From Bisporella sp. PMI_857 (taxonomy: Eukaryota; Ascomycota; Leotiomycetes; Helotiales; Helotiaceae), in the NCBI GenBank assembly GCA_021307315.1, contig JAJSPD010000115.1, positions 30,816-94,815 of the forward strand: 64,000 bases of DNA, in the 5' to 3' direction. Of this stretch, positions 13,000-25,300 are shown one piece after another. The notes below the pieces were generated by a model. The model made no database searches, had not been told where the DNA came from, and worked only from the letters and a program-made list of their open reading frames with translations. The translations under genes were made by a program, and so were the position numbers. How positions within the stretch are numbered: the first letter of the stretch is position 1; each line of letters starts with the position of its first letter.

Positions 13000-13946
13000 T
13001 GAAATGTGATCAGGGAACAACTATGGTGGTTTGATTTTTTGGGATTTTTACAGGAGTTCAACTTGGCGTGATTTTGGGCAGAGCTGGCTGGATGAAAGTA
13101 TGAGTATTGGCGCACATCTGGGGACTAAGGAGCTACAGGGCTTAAAGAAAACGAGGCTCCCGGCGTGATAAGCCCTCAAGGCGTTAAGGATACGAAATAA
13201 GCTATGAAATGTTTAACGATAGGATAGATTACTTTTACCATACTGTAAAACATGTTGATTAAATTGTCTAAGAGAACAATAGAATTTGATTCCCTCTTAT
13301 CATTCCATGATCAATTCCATTATCACGCTCGAAAATCTCCTATCCAATCATTCCTTCGAAATTCTCCTGCATCCAACTAGCATAGCCACTGCACAATTAA
13401 CAATTAGATCCGCCTTCGTGCCCGTCTCGGGCATTAAATCCATCACGATCGATCAAGGGACCCACCTACATAACAAACATTAATCGAAACGCATCACTGG
13501 TCCCCCCAAACAAATTAATAGTAATAAAAATTAACAAAATTAGAGCCCCCAAGTCATGCTTCTCCCTCAGCACCGAAACCACTACCAACAACCAAACCTC
13601 ACCGCCTCTTTCCACGCATGAAATCCCGCGCTTTGACGACCGTCGTCGTGACCCTTCTATCCATGAAAGATCCATCCCATTATTGCGTTTTCCCCCCCCA
13701 ATCCACGGGACCAACCTTACGCCCGGAGCGGGATGAAAGCCGCTCCGCGCGATCGTCGACTTGCAGGTATGTGCTCTTGGCCCTCGTACCAAACCCTTAC
13801 ATCTCGCATCTTTTCTTCGTATGCAACGGCAGCCGGGGTCTGAAATCTGGGCTGGGATCTGATCTCATCTCATGTTCACTTCCGTGTTTTCCTTGACACG
13901 GTTAGGGAGACAACCTCAATTCCGAAATCTTAATTTTTGGGGGTTT

Positions 13947-13947
13947 C

Positions 13948-13983
<36 letters not shown>
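13947..13983. repeat. (TC)n-(TG)n compound microsatellite
   Basis: About eleven TC units pass directly into about seven TG units, then into a TG-rich flank. Confidence 0.85.
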
Positions 13984-14060
13984 AGGTGCGTGTATGTGCA
14001 TGTGCATATGCCTGCGAGGCCAGGGATTGGGATTTTCACGTGCGGGTGTGCGTCAGGTCA

Positions 14061-14120
14061 AAAACGTGCAAAACGTGCAAACTTCGAAGTAAAACGTGCA
14101 AACGGGCAAGCGTGCAACGT
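14061..14120. repeat. Short repeats of AAACGTGCA
   Basis: The 9-mer AAACGTGCA occurs three times (two in tandem, one about 20 bp later), followed by the related GCGTGCAACGTGG. Each copy has a central ACGTG core, so a cluster of factor sites is conceivable, but nothing shows function. Confidence 0.5.
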
Positions 14121-14683
14121 GGACAGGTGCAGCGCACGGAGATGGGGAATGAGTGGGGCATTTGTCATAGATGGGCTCGGCATGGCTGTTTCCGTGCTTT
14201 GATGCTTGCGTTGTCTTCTTGCTTCTAGAACTTTGGGATGGGCCTTTTTTTAAGGCACTTGGAGATGCAAGAGCACGGTGAGGGGTTTTAGGGGAAGGGA
14301 TAGGTTTGGCTTTGCTTGGTTTTGGCTGGGCTCTGGCTCTGGATGTCGGTGATGGGGGTAGTGCGAGGCTGCTGGGGTAAGAGAGTGGGGATGCAATGGT
14401 CTGAGAGCTTTGGACAAGGTGGGTTTTGGGTGAGTAATGGTTTCTCTATTTGTTTTGTTCTGTGAGACTGGTAATGAAACGGAATCCATGTGTTTAGAGC
14501 TATAGGATGCACGGTTTGGGTACAAGGTTGGAAGGAGGGATACGAGTCTATTACGTCCAGCTATGATCTATAGAAATGTGTTGAAGTATCAAAAAAAGTG
14601 GTGCCCATTCATTATAGTTTTATTTGCACTGTTATTATTACTAGACTGCGCTCCTCAAGTCGGAGCTAACTGTTAAAAACTCT

Positions 14684-16374
14684 TCATGCAGGTATATCAT
14701 TAATCTGCTTTTCGAGTGTAGCCATATATTTCCCTGTCCTTGTCAGTCTTGCAATCATAACATAAGAAAGAGAACTCACCAGCATTACCCCAGCGCCTTC
14801 CAAAAAACCTTAACATTCGAATAAACTCCTCTCTATCCTCTTTCCTCTTCGGATCCCATGTTTCTCTCCACAGCTCGTCCTGCACCAAAGCTACTAGATG
14901 GAGGCTATGAGGCGGAAACGGAGAGATTGCCCGTACATCGACTTGGTCGATACGTGCATTAAATTTGCATGATACAGAACTCATGCGGTTGAAGGTCAGC
15001 TCTAAGAACTCCGTGGATAGAGGAGAGGGTAATCTAGATTTGTGGAGCATCATGAGAGACCTAAAACTATTAGCTTTCGCGTCGCAAGTAAACAGAGAGG
15101 TGCGGTTTTGCAATACGAATAGCACATCCCGATTGCACCACAGTAACGCGGCCACGGCTGCGGTGTCTCTTCTGGGAATAGCATCGAGAATGACAGTAGC
15201 GTCCTCGCTAACTGATCTGACTCTTCGCTGTCGAGCCCAAGTGTTGTTGCAGCTCGAAGATGGTTTATGAGAAGGTTAGTTACATGCGAAATTTGAGCTT
15301 GTCTCGCGAACGGTCCTACACGGACACTAGATGGTGTTGACATGGGAAGAGGATCTAAGGAATCAATGATCTGTGCAGCGTTAGTGACACCTGATCAGGA
15401 ATGGAGAAGTATTCTTCAATATACTTTCTGGTCCCAGACATTACTATCTCGTGGCAGATGTTGAGGCGAACCGAGGCCCTCTGTTGCGCAAAGCCCTGAG
15501 CCTCTTTCAATTGTGATGAAGCTGCTCTTTGTTACTTGATGATTTTTCGAGCTTCGGTAAGGGATATTCACCGGTCCAACATGACGATACCCCACCAGAC
15601 TCTTAATCCCTCTTCACACTTTGGTGACGAAGACGCATTGATTGTCTCATTGATTCCCAGAGTGGCTGCTGCTCTAGCGAGAGCAGCCATGGAAATATAC
15701 CCAGCGGTGCTCAGCCCATGCCCCACCTCAAACAGAGTCACAAGAAGTCTCGCTTGAACCACTTCGATTGAGTTCAGATCTGCGGCTTCAAGAATTGCTA
15801 CGGAGGTTTTGACGAGCGTGTACAGAGATTCGAATAACTCTTTCTGCGCGAAATCATCTGGAGCTGGTGGTGTGAGATTGATAAGTGCCATACCCATGCA
15901 TAATAAACTATGGTCTGCTCTCGGTCTCAAGAAAATCATGCACAAGCGTTCATAGAAAAGACTCTCCGAGATCACTGGGAGCCAGTGGTGAATGGTGGAG
16001 AAGTAGATTTTGGATACAGCTCGGATTTCTGAGATATTACCAACAGCTTTGGATAACCGGTCCGTTATGACATGGTGAATATCTCTGTTTGACGGGTCAT
16101 CAGTGTTGGAGAATGGGTCACCATTCTGGTGTAAATTGACCTGATGAAGATTGGAGGTTTCGCTTGATGCACGGGATCGAGAAGGAGAGATAGGTGGATA
16201 TCCACATACCCGACCGAGGCTGGAGATATATCAGGATTAGTCATGAACTGTTAAATATATTGAGGATCTAGTTCACCGATAACAAAGGCTACAGCTTGGA
16301 GTTGCTCGGTCACATTTCCTCTTCCTATCCCTACACGGAATACAAGATTTGGGAGCAGATCTCTTCATCGCCAT
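14684..16374 (-). pseudogene. Zn2Cys6 transcription factor, apparently frameshifted
   Basis: Gal4-type regulator with a fungal-specific transcription factor domain. Exons (minus) are 16374-16277, 16219-15572, 15503-15425, 15370-14780 and 14733-14684. The binuclear cluster spans exons 1-2 and is perfect: Cys spacing CX2CX6CX6CX2CX6C with the RDRKRKC signature. The middle homology domain is clear (GHGLSTAGYIS, then WWGIVMLDR, then LPRDSNVWD). Exon 4 is the problem. It reads family-like to YCGAIGMCYS in one frame and then continues family-like (LFVLQNRTS ... FGRRWGNAG) in another. Its 591-nt length does not deliver the phase that the last intron needs. The break maps to about 15116-15122. A 10-nt loss between two CTATTC copies would explain it. 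A sequencing error or an unrecognised tiny intron are the alternatives. Confidence 0.75.
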
Positions 16375-18771
16375 CTTTTGAGTTCATCTAGCGGTATGTG
16401 GGCATCGCCTTTCGGTCATGAAGGAATAATTGTTGAGGTTCAGTTAAGGTTAAGGTAGATTAGTTTGTTCAGTAATCAATGATTGATTAACAGCTAGTCA
16501 CGTGCCAAAATTGAGAATGAACATCAGAGCCTCGACATTATAGCATTCTTCCTGTTGGTAGCTGATAGTTTATACTCAACATCAATGTCCTATATATTTT
16601 GCTGTCACATTTGCAGAGTCTGGGCTTCATTTACGAGCTGTAAGGACCGGTTATCCATGACGTGAGAATAGAGGAAGTGGCTAAATAAGGATTATGATAT
16701 TTTTATCGTAAGTATGCGCGACCTGCGACAAACTTCCCTCGGACTATATTCTCTAAATTGATTGGATTCTCCAAATATGCAAAGGAAGGAGTTCAATATT
16801 TCAAGGCTTCATGCTGAACAGGAAAAGTAGCGTCTAATGTCTATCGATAGCCGCCCCGCAATGTCTCTGACGCTTGTAACGTGCTGCAATTGCCTGCCTA
16901 TGAATAATGGCTAGGCAGATATGTGCAATGATGGTCAATTGGCTTAGCCTCTAACACGAGATTGTGTCAGGGGATAAAATTAGTTGGCTATTAGAAGTTC
17001 AAAGGTGGCACGTAACGTAACCGTAAGTTACATGATCTTGATTGTATGGCTTAGTGGAGCTGCTCCCGAACACGAAATGCACATCTGCGCCGTTCCAATG
17101 ACTAAAGAAATATATGCTCGCCTTCACACAATTATCTTTTCCAGCACTAACAAATCTAAGGACTGTTGATCCGTATTTCTATCACTCCAGAAGAGGTTTT
17201 GTCCCCCATAACGCTGACAGCAAGCCCAGATCTACCATGCCAGTGTGTGATCTATGACCCACATGGTCTAGCCTGTGCAAGGTAAATGGTTTGAAAGTTA
17301 CGGTGAAGGTTAGCAGTAACCACCCTCCACCACAGCCACTTCCCTGCTTCAAGAACGCACATAAAATGGTTCTTGAAATCATCAGGACTCGAGTGGTCTT
17401 TATTAATGTCATGCTAGATAGAGCATTGCCCCTATTCGCAACTAACCTACAGATTCAAGACGAAATGAGTCACCTTTTGTATTCCAGAATCAAACATATC
17501 AGGATATCAGCCGGCTCCTTAAATTTAGTGCATGCAAAACAAACATTCGATGTCCTACAACGACAGGATTAACTAAAGTAAAATGTAAACGGCGCTCGCA
17601 TCAATCTGATTGGCGATATGTCAGATCAAAAAACCTCCGCCATGCAGTATCGGCGCCCCAACCACGGAGTGAGAAATGCGTACTCCACCTTCAAACCGGC
17701 ATTGCATCTCATGTATCTTCGGGAGTGGCTCCCGTCAGCCAAGCACTAGTAGAGTCAAGCCTAAAGACGACCCAAAAGCTTAGATGGGGGGGTTTCAATG
17801 CCAGAAATCCGGAACCAGATAATAGCCCGAAAGGTGATGCACTTGTTAGGCTCGCCAAGTACTTTCAAAAGTTCCAACAACCCCATGAATGACACATTCC
17901 TTGATATGATTGAACTAGCGGATGCATTTTTAGCCTTCCAAGAGAAAGTTGTTGGGCTGTCGTGCTGTTGAGACCATACCAATTGCAACTTTGGATCAGC
18001 AGTTTATCTAAATATGGAATCGCCATGCAATTCTGGCACGAGAATGAAGATCGGGTAGAAATGCGGGTCGTCGGGATGGCATGGCCCTAGTAGAGGATAG
18101 AGCCAGGTTTGAAATACGAAAATATTGAACCTAGTCAGAACTTGATTAGTTGTGGGTTTGCTGGGCATAGAATGAATTGCCGACGCGACATTTGATGGAC
18201 CCCGTGCCGGCAAGTATGTGGATATGAGTATTTGCTTATATAAGAGTGCTCCAAAAACTTTTTCAATCCCAGCGCTTGTTGCTGATATCCATTGAGATAT
18301 GTTTTTATAACAATTTGACTTAATTACAGAGGCGAACTTTTTATCAATCATTCCATCCACACCTAATTTTCAATGGCAACGGGAGTGGCCGCTTAAACAT
18401 CTAAAGCAGATGACATTGAATACAAGACCAAGTGGTGAACGGACGGCCTCAGGTGCATTCAAGCCCACTCTAAAGATCACCACCGATGAAGCAGCTGTCA
18501 GATCCCGCCTATGCAGTGTGCGACCAAAGAGTCAGATATACACTGCAGCAGCCACAACATACCATTTCTTCGAATTATACACATGTACTTTGTGAAAGCG
18601 AAGCTCAATCAACCAACGCTTTATATACGGGTGAGCGATTTGGGGAAGTAGCCAAACACTATTGAAATTTTGCAAGCCTTGATGCATGATTACTGCTTCA
18701 GCCATGATCCTGGCCTGAATGGCACTGGAGCAGAATCCATATTGCTGTGTTCGTACACTGCAGTCGTAAAA
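16375..18771. other. Intergenic 2.4 kb, possibly with eroded coding remnants
   Basis: No recognisable gene. On the minus strand between about 18705 and 18004 several open stretches follow one another. One 118-codon stretch ends near 18004. A 48-codon piece begins with ATG at 18705 and can be joined by a GTATGT...TAG intron to a further open stretch. I recognise no family, so this is either a lineage-specific gene or a relic. An ORF of similar size at 17988-17761 is equally anonymous. Confidence 0.3.
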
Positions 18772-19587
18772 CTATGCCGCAAAGCGCATCCACGACCCTG
18801 ACGGCGGAGATCGTTCGCATTTGACTTGTGGAGGGGAGATGCGTTCAAGAAAACGACGTTTCAAGGCCGAAGTCCTGCTTCTCCCAGAGTTAGTCCATAA
18901 GTCAATGATCTGATGTTTGATAGCGCGTCCACAACTTGCTTTACAGAATTTTTCGAAATCTCCTCTAATCACGTCGTAAATAGTTTCGGTTCTTGCACTC
19001 TCCAAAAGATCTGTTGGCTGGCCTTCCTTGCTAAATCTTATGTGGGACCAAATTTGTTCCTTAATAACAATAGTAATCTCCTCCAGAGAAGGAAAGTTTA
19101 GCATCCATTTGTATGGATTGTCCTGGTCTGGTGAGTTCAGAGCCATAAATGTAGTCCACTCAAAAGCGAGGTGTCTGGTCCATTTCAATTGATCCATATG
19201 TGGAGCAATACGTTGTTCATTTCCAATCACCCGGATCAAACCGTGATGGTTATATAACGGGCCTTTTATATATAGAACGTCGTGTCGTTTGTGTACATAT
19301 ACCCAGGCACCATCCCACCTATGTGGCGCCTTAGGTACGCTCTGCCATAATGTATACTCTTTCAAGGCGGCAATTCTGGCCTCGCGGCAGGTTCGAAGCA
19401 AGGCGGGCACCGGATATGATGGCTTAGCAAACACACATAGCTTCATTGGAATCGCCCCGTTTTGTTGGCCGTCGCTAGCAAAGTAAAAGATTCGAGGCTC
19501 GTGTTCAGGTTCTTGCTTCGAAGCGCATATCCATATTTCCCGCTGTATTTCGAGAGGGAGATCCGCGAATGTTATAGTACGCATCAT
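18772..19587 (-). CDS. 2EXR domain protein (F-box-like N-terminus)
   Basis: Single-exon protein of 271 residues from the first true ATG at 19587; the frame is open further upstream but only with non-ATG starts. It opens with FADLPLEIQREIWICA, the helical motif that starts most 2EXR proteins of filamentous ascomycetes, followed by PRIFYF and PALLRTCREARIAALKEY, the two conserved 2EXR blocks. The C-terminal half is variable and basic at the end. These proteins form large lineage-expanded families of unknown function. The N-terminal helices resemble an F-box, so a ubiquitin-ligase adaptor role is sometimes proposed but unproven. Next to it lies the aldo-keto reductase gene in the same orientation, with 351 bp between. 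Confidence 0.75.
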   Translation of the reverse strand: MMRTITFADLPLEIQREIWICASKQEPEHEPRIFYFASDGQQNGAIPMKLCVFAKPSYPVPALLRTCREARIAALKEYTLWQSVPKAPHRWDGAWVYVHKRHDVLYIKGPLYNHHGLIRVIGNEQRIAPHMDQLKWTRHLAFEWTTFMALNSPDQDNPYKWMLNFPSLEEITIVIKEQIWSHIRFSKEGQPTDLLESARTETIYDVIRGDFEKFCKASCGRAIKHQIIDLWTNSGRSRTSALKRRFLERISPPQVKCERSPPSGSWMRFAA

Positions 19588-19938
19588 GCTGAGAGCTTCA
19601 ACGCTGTTGCAACAAGCTTTGTCGTTATTTCGGTCTGGAGAAGCTCCCTTCCATAAACCATCAATTGCCAAGCCGGCTCCGGCCAGGAATCGCCTAGTGA
19701 TCACCAAGCTCTATCTAGCCCATGGAATTTAGAAAGTAGATGAAATGGAATCTTTCGCTCATCTCTAGTTTCAACACTTGGACTTAGGTCATTTTCACAA
19801 ATCCCAGTTATACAGTCACTTCCCATCATGTGGAAACTATATTTACAAACCCTTAACGTTTCCCCACAGCATAAACCGAAGCACCAATAGACTAATAACC
19901 AAGAACCAGTGACCTACTCGACTCCAGCGTGTACAAGA
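19588..19938. other. Intergenic, 351 bp
   Basis: Promoter side of the 2EXR gene and 3' flank of the aldo-keto reductase. Nothing else seen. Confidence 0.5.
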
Positions 19939-21046
19939 TCACAGCGCCAAGTCCTTCATGAACGCCTCCGGGTATCTTTCACCAGCTGGGACGAAGGACT
20001 TCAAAATCTGATCAATCTCCGCGAGGTCTTCCTCAGTCAAGTCAATGATAGTTGCGTTCTCTCTTACTCTTTCTGTGCTGGAAGAACCCGGAATTGGAAT
20101 GATGGTTGGCATTCCGGGACGCTTTGACAATGACAACAGCCAATTTATGGCGATTTGTCCTGAAGTACAGCCTTTCTTCTTCGCAAGTGCTTCAACTTTG
20201 TTAACGAGCTCTATGTTGGTGTAAAAGTTGTCGCCTTGGTATCGTGGCATGATTCTTCTCATGTCATCTTGTGGGAGATCATCCAAAGTCTTGATTTGTC
20301 CACCGAGGAAACCCCGACCTAGTGGGGCTGGAAGAGCCTGTTAGCCCCGCCATGCACGAGGGAAATCTAGATACTTACAGTATGCAAGCACTGGGATGTT
20401 CAACTCGCCGCAGGCTTGGAGAAGTCCATTATTCAATGGCTCGATGCTAAAGAGCGACACCTCAATCTCAAGAGAGGTGATGTTAAAGCTCTTTGCAGCA
20501 CTGCGCAGAGTATCGACATTAATTTCGCTGCAAGCAATACCACCAATCTTCCCTGACTTCACGAAACTCTCGATAGTGCTAAGGGTTTCAGTCTCATAGT
20601 CGTGATTAAGATCTTTTCTGGCAGGCTCAAATTGGTCAATGCGTCCAACAGGACCTAACAATTTGACGGCGTTCTCAATGCTGGAAGCAATGTATTCCTT
20701 GCTACCTAGTGGACGGCGGTCCGATCCGACACCGCCTTTGATATTGAGCACGACTTTATCTGCATCCTCTGGGTACTTTTGAAAGTATTTCTGGAGCAAT
20801 GTGAGGGAATTGTGTTCGGGAGTTCCGTAGAAGATGCCTCCATTGAAGTAATTACATCCAGATTCGAGTGCAGCCTTGATTGCGGCAAAGCTCTCCTCTT
20901 CGGATCGCTTGCTCCATGGTACTGTCAAACCTGAAGCGCAGTGTCAGAATCTCTCTAAGACATGAGAGCATTTCGGATGGAATATCTCTACCCATAAGAC
21001 CAAATCCAATAGGTCCAACATCCCTGCCAACGATTTTGATAGTCAT
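19939..21046 (-). CDS. Aldo-keto reductase, pyridoxal reductase-like
   Basis: NADPH-dependent aldo-keto reductase most like fungal pyridoxal reductase (S. pombe Plr1), which reduces pyridoxal to pyridoxine in the cytosol. Exons (minus): 21046-20992, 20930-20379 and 20327-19939, giving 331 residues, normal for the family. Exon 1 encodes the strand GPIGFGLMG and exon 2 resumes with LTVPW, the hallmark of this subfamily. Catalytic elements visible are the Asn/Tyr segment NYFNGGIFYGTPE, a Lys in KVVLNIKGG, and the FEPARKDLN segment where other AKRs have the active-site His. The C-terminal coenzyme-binding part (IIPIPGSSSTERVREN) is intact. It is divergent from the beta-galactosidase gene across 1.35 kb. 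Other AKR substrates are possible. Confidence 0.88.
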
Positions 21047-22392
21047 TTTTTTTTTCTGAGATGTGTTCCAAAAGCTACGCTAATTGGGTTGAGGCTAGTT
21101 TTAATTTCTGAAGTATAGCTAGGAAGGCAGGATTTATCTGTCGGATTATTTTCGTTGTATTATTGAGATGCTCTCCTTATATACCAAGTGTCGCAGCATA
21201 TGCTGTGTTCCAATCAGACGGAGTTTAAACCCCACCTCTCTTATATCCGAGAGAGGCAAGGCTAGCTTTCAGTAAAGGGAATGTTCCCACTTCAATAGTT
21301 ACCCTCCGTTTTTAAGTGCAAATCAGAAATCAGCTTTGTTCGCAGGTATAGTCCTGCTGACTATGTTGTCCTTGAAAGAACATTGTGCTTGGAATGGGCC
21401 CACAAAAACTGGTGCATCTTAGCCTGTGCTGATATCCCACTAAACCGCATCAGGCTATACTCACGAGCCTAATATAAAGTCCATACTTGTATCCTTAATC
21501 CCGCACTTTCAAATACGTACTTTGATGAGAGGAATCGCGTTTAAAATGAACTCAAGTCATCATCACGCTATTCGGACAACGATTTGCTCCGAGTTTCAAG
21601 AAAACTTGAAAGAGCTCCCAGCTTATCCACTCTGAAAGATCTGGGGGTTGAGTTGTTCAATGGAAGTAGAAACCCAAAATTTGAAGCAACCAAATTCGAA
21701 AGGATGATATTTGAAGACCTTTATTCTTATGTTCGTACCAGAGATATGTTAGTTATCTGGCCCGTGAATTTGCACAGCATTGCCCTCTGTGTTACGCATG
21801 GGTGCCAAGCCGGGAGATAACGCAACGAGAGGTTTACTTTGCTAGGCCAAACTCTTTGGAGCAGTTCTATGTTCACCTTATATCACTACCCCCTACTACA
21901 TCAAGTAGTTGTGAATATTGCCCCTTTGTCCAGTTACTTCTCAAAAACTTGGAGGGCAGAGTTACATTTCCAGTTCCCCCCCGATCCTTACAAGGAAGCT
22001 ATTGAAACCTGATTGCTTGAAAATTTTGCAGTTGTTGGGGAATATTTGGATTGGATAGCAAAGAGGTGAAAAGTAATAGCAAGCAACAAGGAGGCTTGAG
22101 CAAACGTCACCATTTAAACTTTCGCTTAATAAGGGGTACATTCAGGCTCAAACCCGTTGTGGATACCAGTATCTGAACTCCGCACACTGGCTAAATATCT
22201 TGTATAATGATTGGGCAATAAACACAGAGAACCAATTCAGCATGGAGAAATATTTATCCTTCTCCATGAGCCTGAAAACATTGAGTAGAACTACTCCTCA
22301 TCTGCGTCCACGTGATGTTCTGGTAATGCACTGGTACATCAACCAGACTTTTTACTTTTGACGTCCTTGATGTATTGATATTTCATGAAAAA
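21047..22392. other. Intergenic between divergent AKR and GH35 genes
   Basis: 1.35 kb holding both promoters. ORFs between about 21584 and 22005 have a protein-like look in patches but are broken by stops, and I could not assign a family. Possibly a gene relic. Confidence 0.4.
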
Positions 22393-25300
22393 ATGCTTCT
22401 TAAAAGTATCATTCGTACTACACTAATATCTCTCACTATATTTGCAACCCATGCATTTAGTGATAATTTCCAAAATGTAAAAATACGAACAGACAATGGT
22501 CTTCAAGATGTTGTAAGTCATTACGCCGGGATAATGAAAACAAGCGCTGATAGTATAGGTTACGTGGGACAACCACTCCCTCATTGTGCATGGAAAGCGT
22601 GTCTTAATAACGTCAGGAGAGGTACGAGACAGACCCTGGAATCTTCTCAACTGATGATCTCGAGCTCATCGACATGCCCAGATCCATCCTTGGAGGTGAG
22701 ACTCTGCATTTTGAGATGCTAACAAACCCCATGTCTAAATTGAAGCAGAATGCCAGTTCCCTCACTCTGGATAGATATATTCGAGAAAGTCAAAGCCCTC
22801 GGTTTCAATACCGTAAGTTTCTACGTTCACTGGGGCCTCGTAGAATATGCCAAAGATGATTTCAACTTCGACGGTTACCTGAGCCTGGAGCCTCTGTTTG
22901 AAGCAGCAAAGAAAACTGGAATATACCTCATCGCCCGTCCTGGGCCGTATATCAATGCAGAAACGACAGGCGGAGGCACCCCAGGCTGGGGAACCCGTGT
23001 GCCTGGCGCTTGGCGCACAGACAACCAAACCTATATCGATGCCATGGAAGGCTATGTCCGAACCGTATCTAGGATTCTTGCAAAAGAGCAGATTACGGAG
23101 GGAGGGCCATTGATCCTGGTGCAGCCGGAGAATGAATATTCGTACTGTTTTGAGATCCCGAATTGTCCTGTTCCGTGGCCTCAGCCGGGATACATGGAAA
23201 AGTTGCAAAAGATGATGAGAGAAGAGGGTTTAGTAGTACCAACTATCACGAATGAGGTACAGTATACTTCGTCAAATTATGCGCCAGGTTCTGGGAGAGG
23301 AGAGGTTGATATCCGGGGGTATGATAACTACCCACTCTGTACGGTCTTCCCATTGCTTAACAATCGATCTTCCCAATTTATTGACTCGACGGATAGCATT
23401 TATCTGCAACGATACCGCGACATGGCCTAATAATAAACTACCCATAAATTTCTGGGAAGTGAACCATAATCTTTCAGGTGGAAACCCAAACTCAATTCTT
23501 GAGGTTTGTACCACTATGTCTCTCGCGAAAGATGCTGACCACCAAGATGCAAGCGGGTGCCCACGGACGATGGGGCTGGTTCAGCACAGAAGACTGTTCC
23601 ATATTGACAGGTTCGAGTTTCGAGCGTGTCTTCTATAAGAACTATGTCTCCTTTTCGACAACGATTTTCAACCTGTACATGCTCTACGGGGGAACAAATT
23701 GGGGAGGAATTGCTTCTCCAGCCACGATCACTAGGTTTGCAATTCGAGCAAGAAACAATAGGAGATACTAACCTCAATTAGCTATGATTATGGTGCAGCG
23801 ATTAAGGAGAATCGTCTCTTAACACGAGAAAAATACTCAGAGCTCAAGTTACTTGCCCAATTTCTGCGCGTCTCACCAGCGTATACGACTACGAGACCTC
23901 TGAATCAATACCCCGTAAATACAGTCAACGGATCAGTGTACACAACTAATTCTGACTTGGCCGTCACACAACTTGCCGACGTCGTGGGCAACAGAACAGC
24001 TTTCTGGATTGTGAGGTAAGCAGAATTCAGTCAGAGAACGGATATTTCTTACCAAACCAGGCACGCGGCATACAATTCTCTCCAAGAATCCAGGTATAAG
24101 CTACAATTCCCAACCAGTCGTGGAAATATTTCAATTCCTTCCCTTGGAGGGCAGCTGACTTTGAACGGTCGTGACTCGAAGGTGTGTGAGAGAACTCGCG
24201 TTTTGCTATGAAATACCCAAGACTAAACAATCTTGCAGATACATGTCTCCGATTATGATGTTGGAGGCACAACCGTGCTTTACTCTTCCGGGGAAATCCT
24301 AACATGGAAGAAGTTCTCCTCTAAAACTGTTCTTGTGATTCATGGATTCCCTGGTGAGATTCATGAAACCGCATTTTTGTCTAAATCGAGAGACATCCAA
24401 CAAGTCGATGGCGACGCTTTGGAAAACAGTTCATCAAAGAACGGGATAGTGACAATCAATTATAAAATTACTAAATCACAGACAGTAATATCAGTGGGAG
24501 AAGATCTGCAAGTGGTGGTTGTCAACCGAAATGATGCTTTTGACTTCTGGACGCCAGAGTGGAACGGTGGCGCGGCTATCGTCCGTAGTCCTTATTTAAT
24601 TCGGTCAGCTGAAGTCAATCCTCCCGGAACACTCGCTCTGAGGGGAGATTTGAATCAGACAAAAGTCGATGCTGAAATTTTTGCGGACGGAAAAATTCAT
24701 TCTCTCACATTCAATGGCCGAGCAGTGTCTGTCGAGAAGACGGTCTATGGATCACTCAAATATCAGATTCGTACTTCGAACTTGAAGGTGTCGTTGCCGA
24801 AGCTTGAGGGTCTGGATTGGGTACGTTTCATTATTCTCTATGGAGCCTACCCTAACCTAAATACATAGAGATACATCGATGGTCTACCAGAGGTAAAGAC
24901 AGATTATGATGACTCCAAGTGGACTGCAGCAAATCTCATAAACACCACCAATCCAAGGAAGCCAACTACTCCAACGAGTTTATATTCCAGCGATTATGGA
25001 GTAGGTGCATACTTCCACATGACTGATTGATGGCTGATGAGTTCCAAAGTTCCACACCGGAAACATCCTTTGGCGTGGGCACTTTGTTGCAACAGGAAAA
25101 GAGGACAGTTTCACAGTTCAAGTACAAGGTCTGCGAGGATTACCTCTGATTACAATACATGTACTAATATCTCCCGACCTCAGGTGGAAGCGCCTTTTCT
25201 GCGAGTATGTGGCTTGATGACAAGCAGATAGCATACTTCCCTGGCGTTTACAATGTAGCTCTGAAGAACCTAACTGGAACACCTCCGATTTTACAGGCCG

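Larger units (their letters stand above)
13072..14683. other. Intergenic between convergent bZIP and Zn2Cys6 genes
   Basis: 1.6 kb with no supported gene. It contains a (TC)n(TG)n microsatellite at about 13947-13983 and a cluster of AAACGTGCA repeats at about 14061-14120. The rest looks like 3' flank and unannotated sequence. Confidence 0.45.

Noticed and set aside
15150..15210. A 41-nt intron that would reconcile the Zn2Cys6 frames
   Set aside because: It would remove coding sequence that matches the family on both sides (FSMLFPEE and the W.RYCGAI block), and the donor and acceptor are poor. Frameshift preferred.
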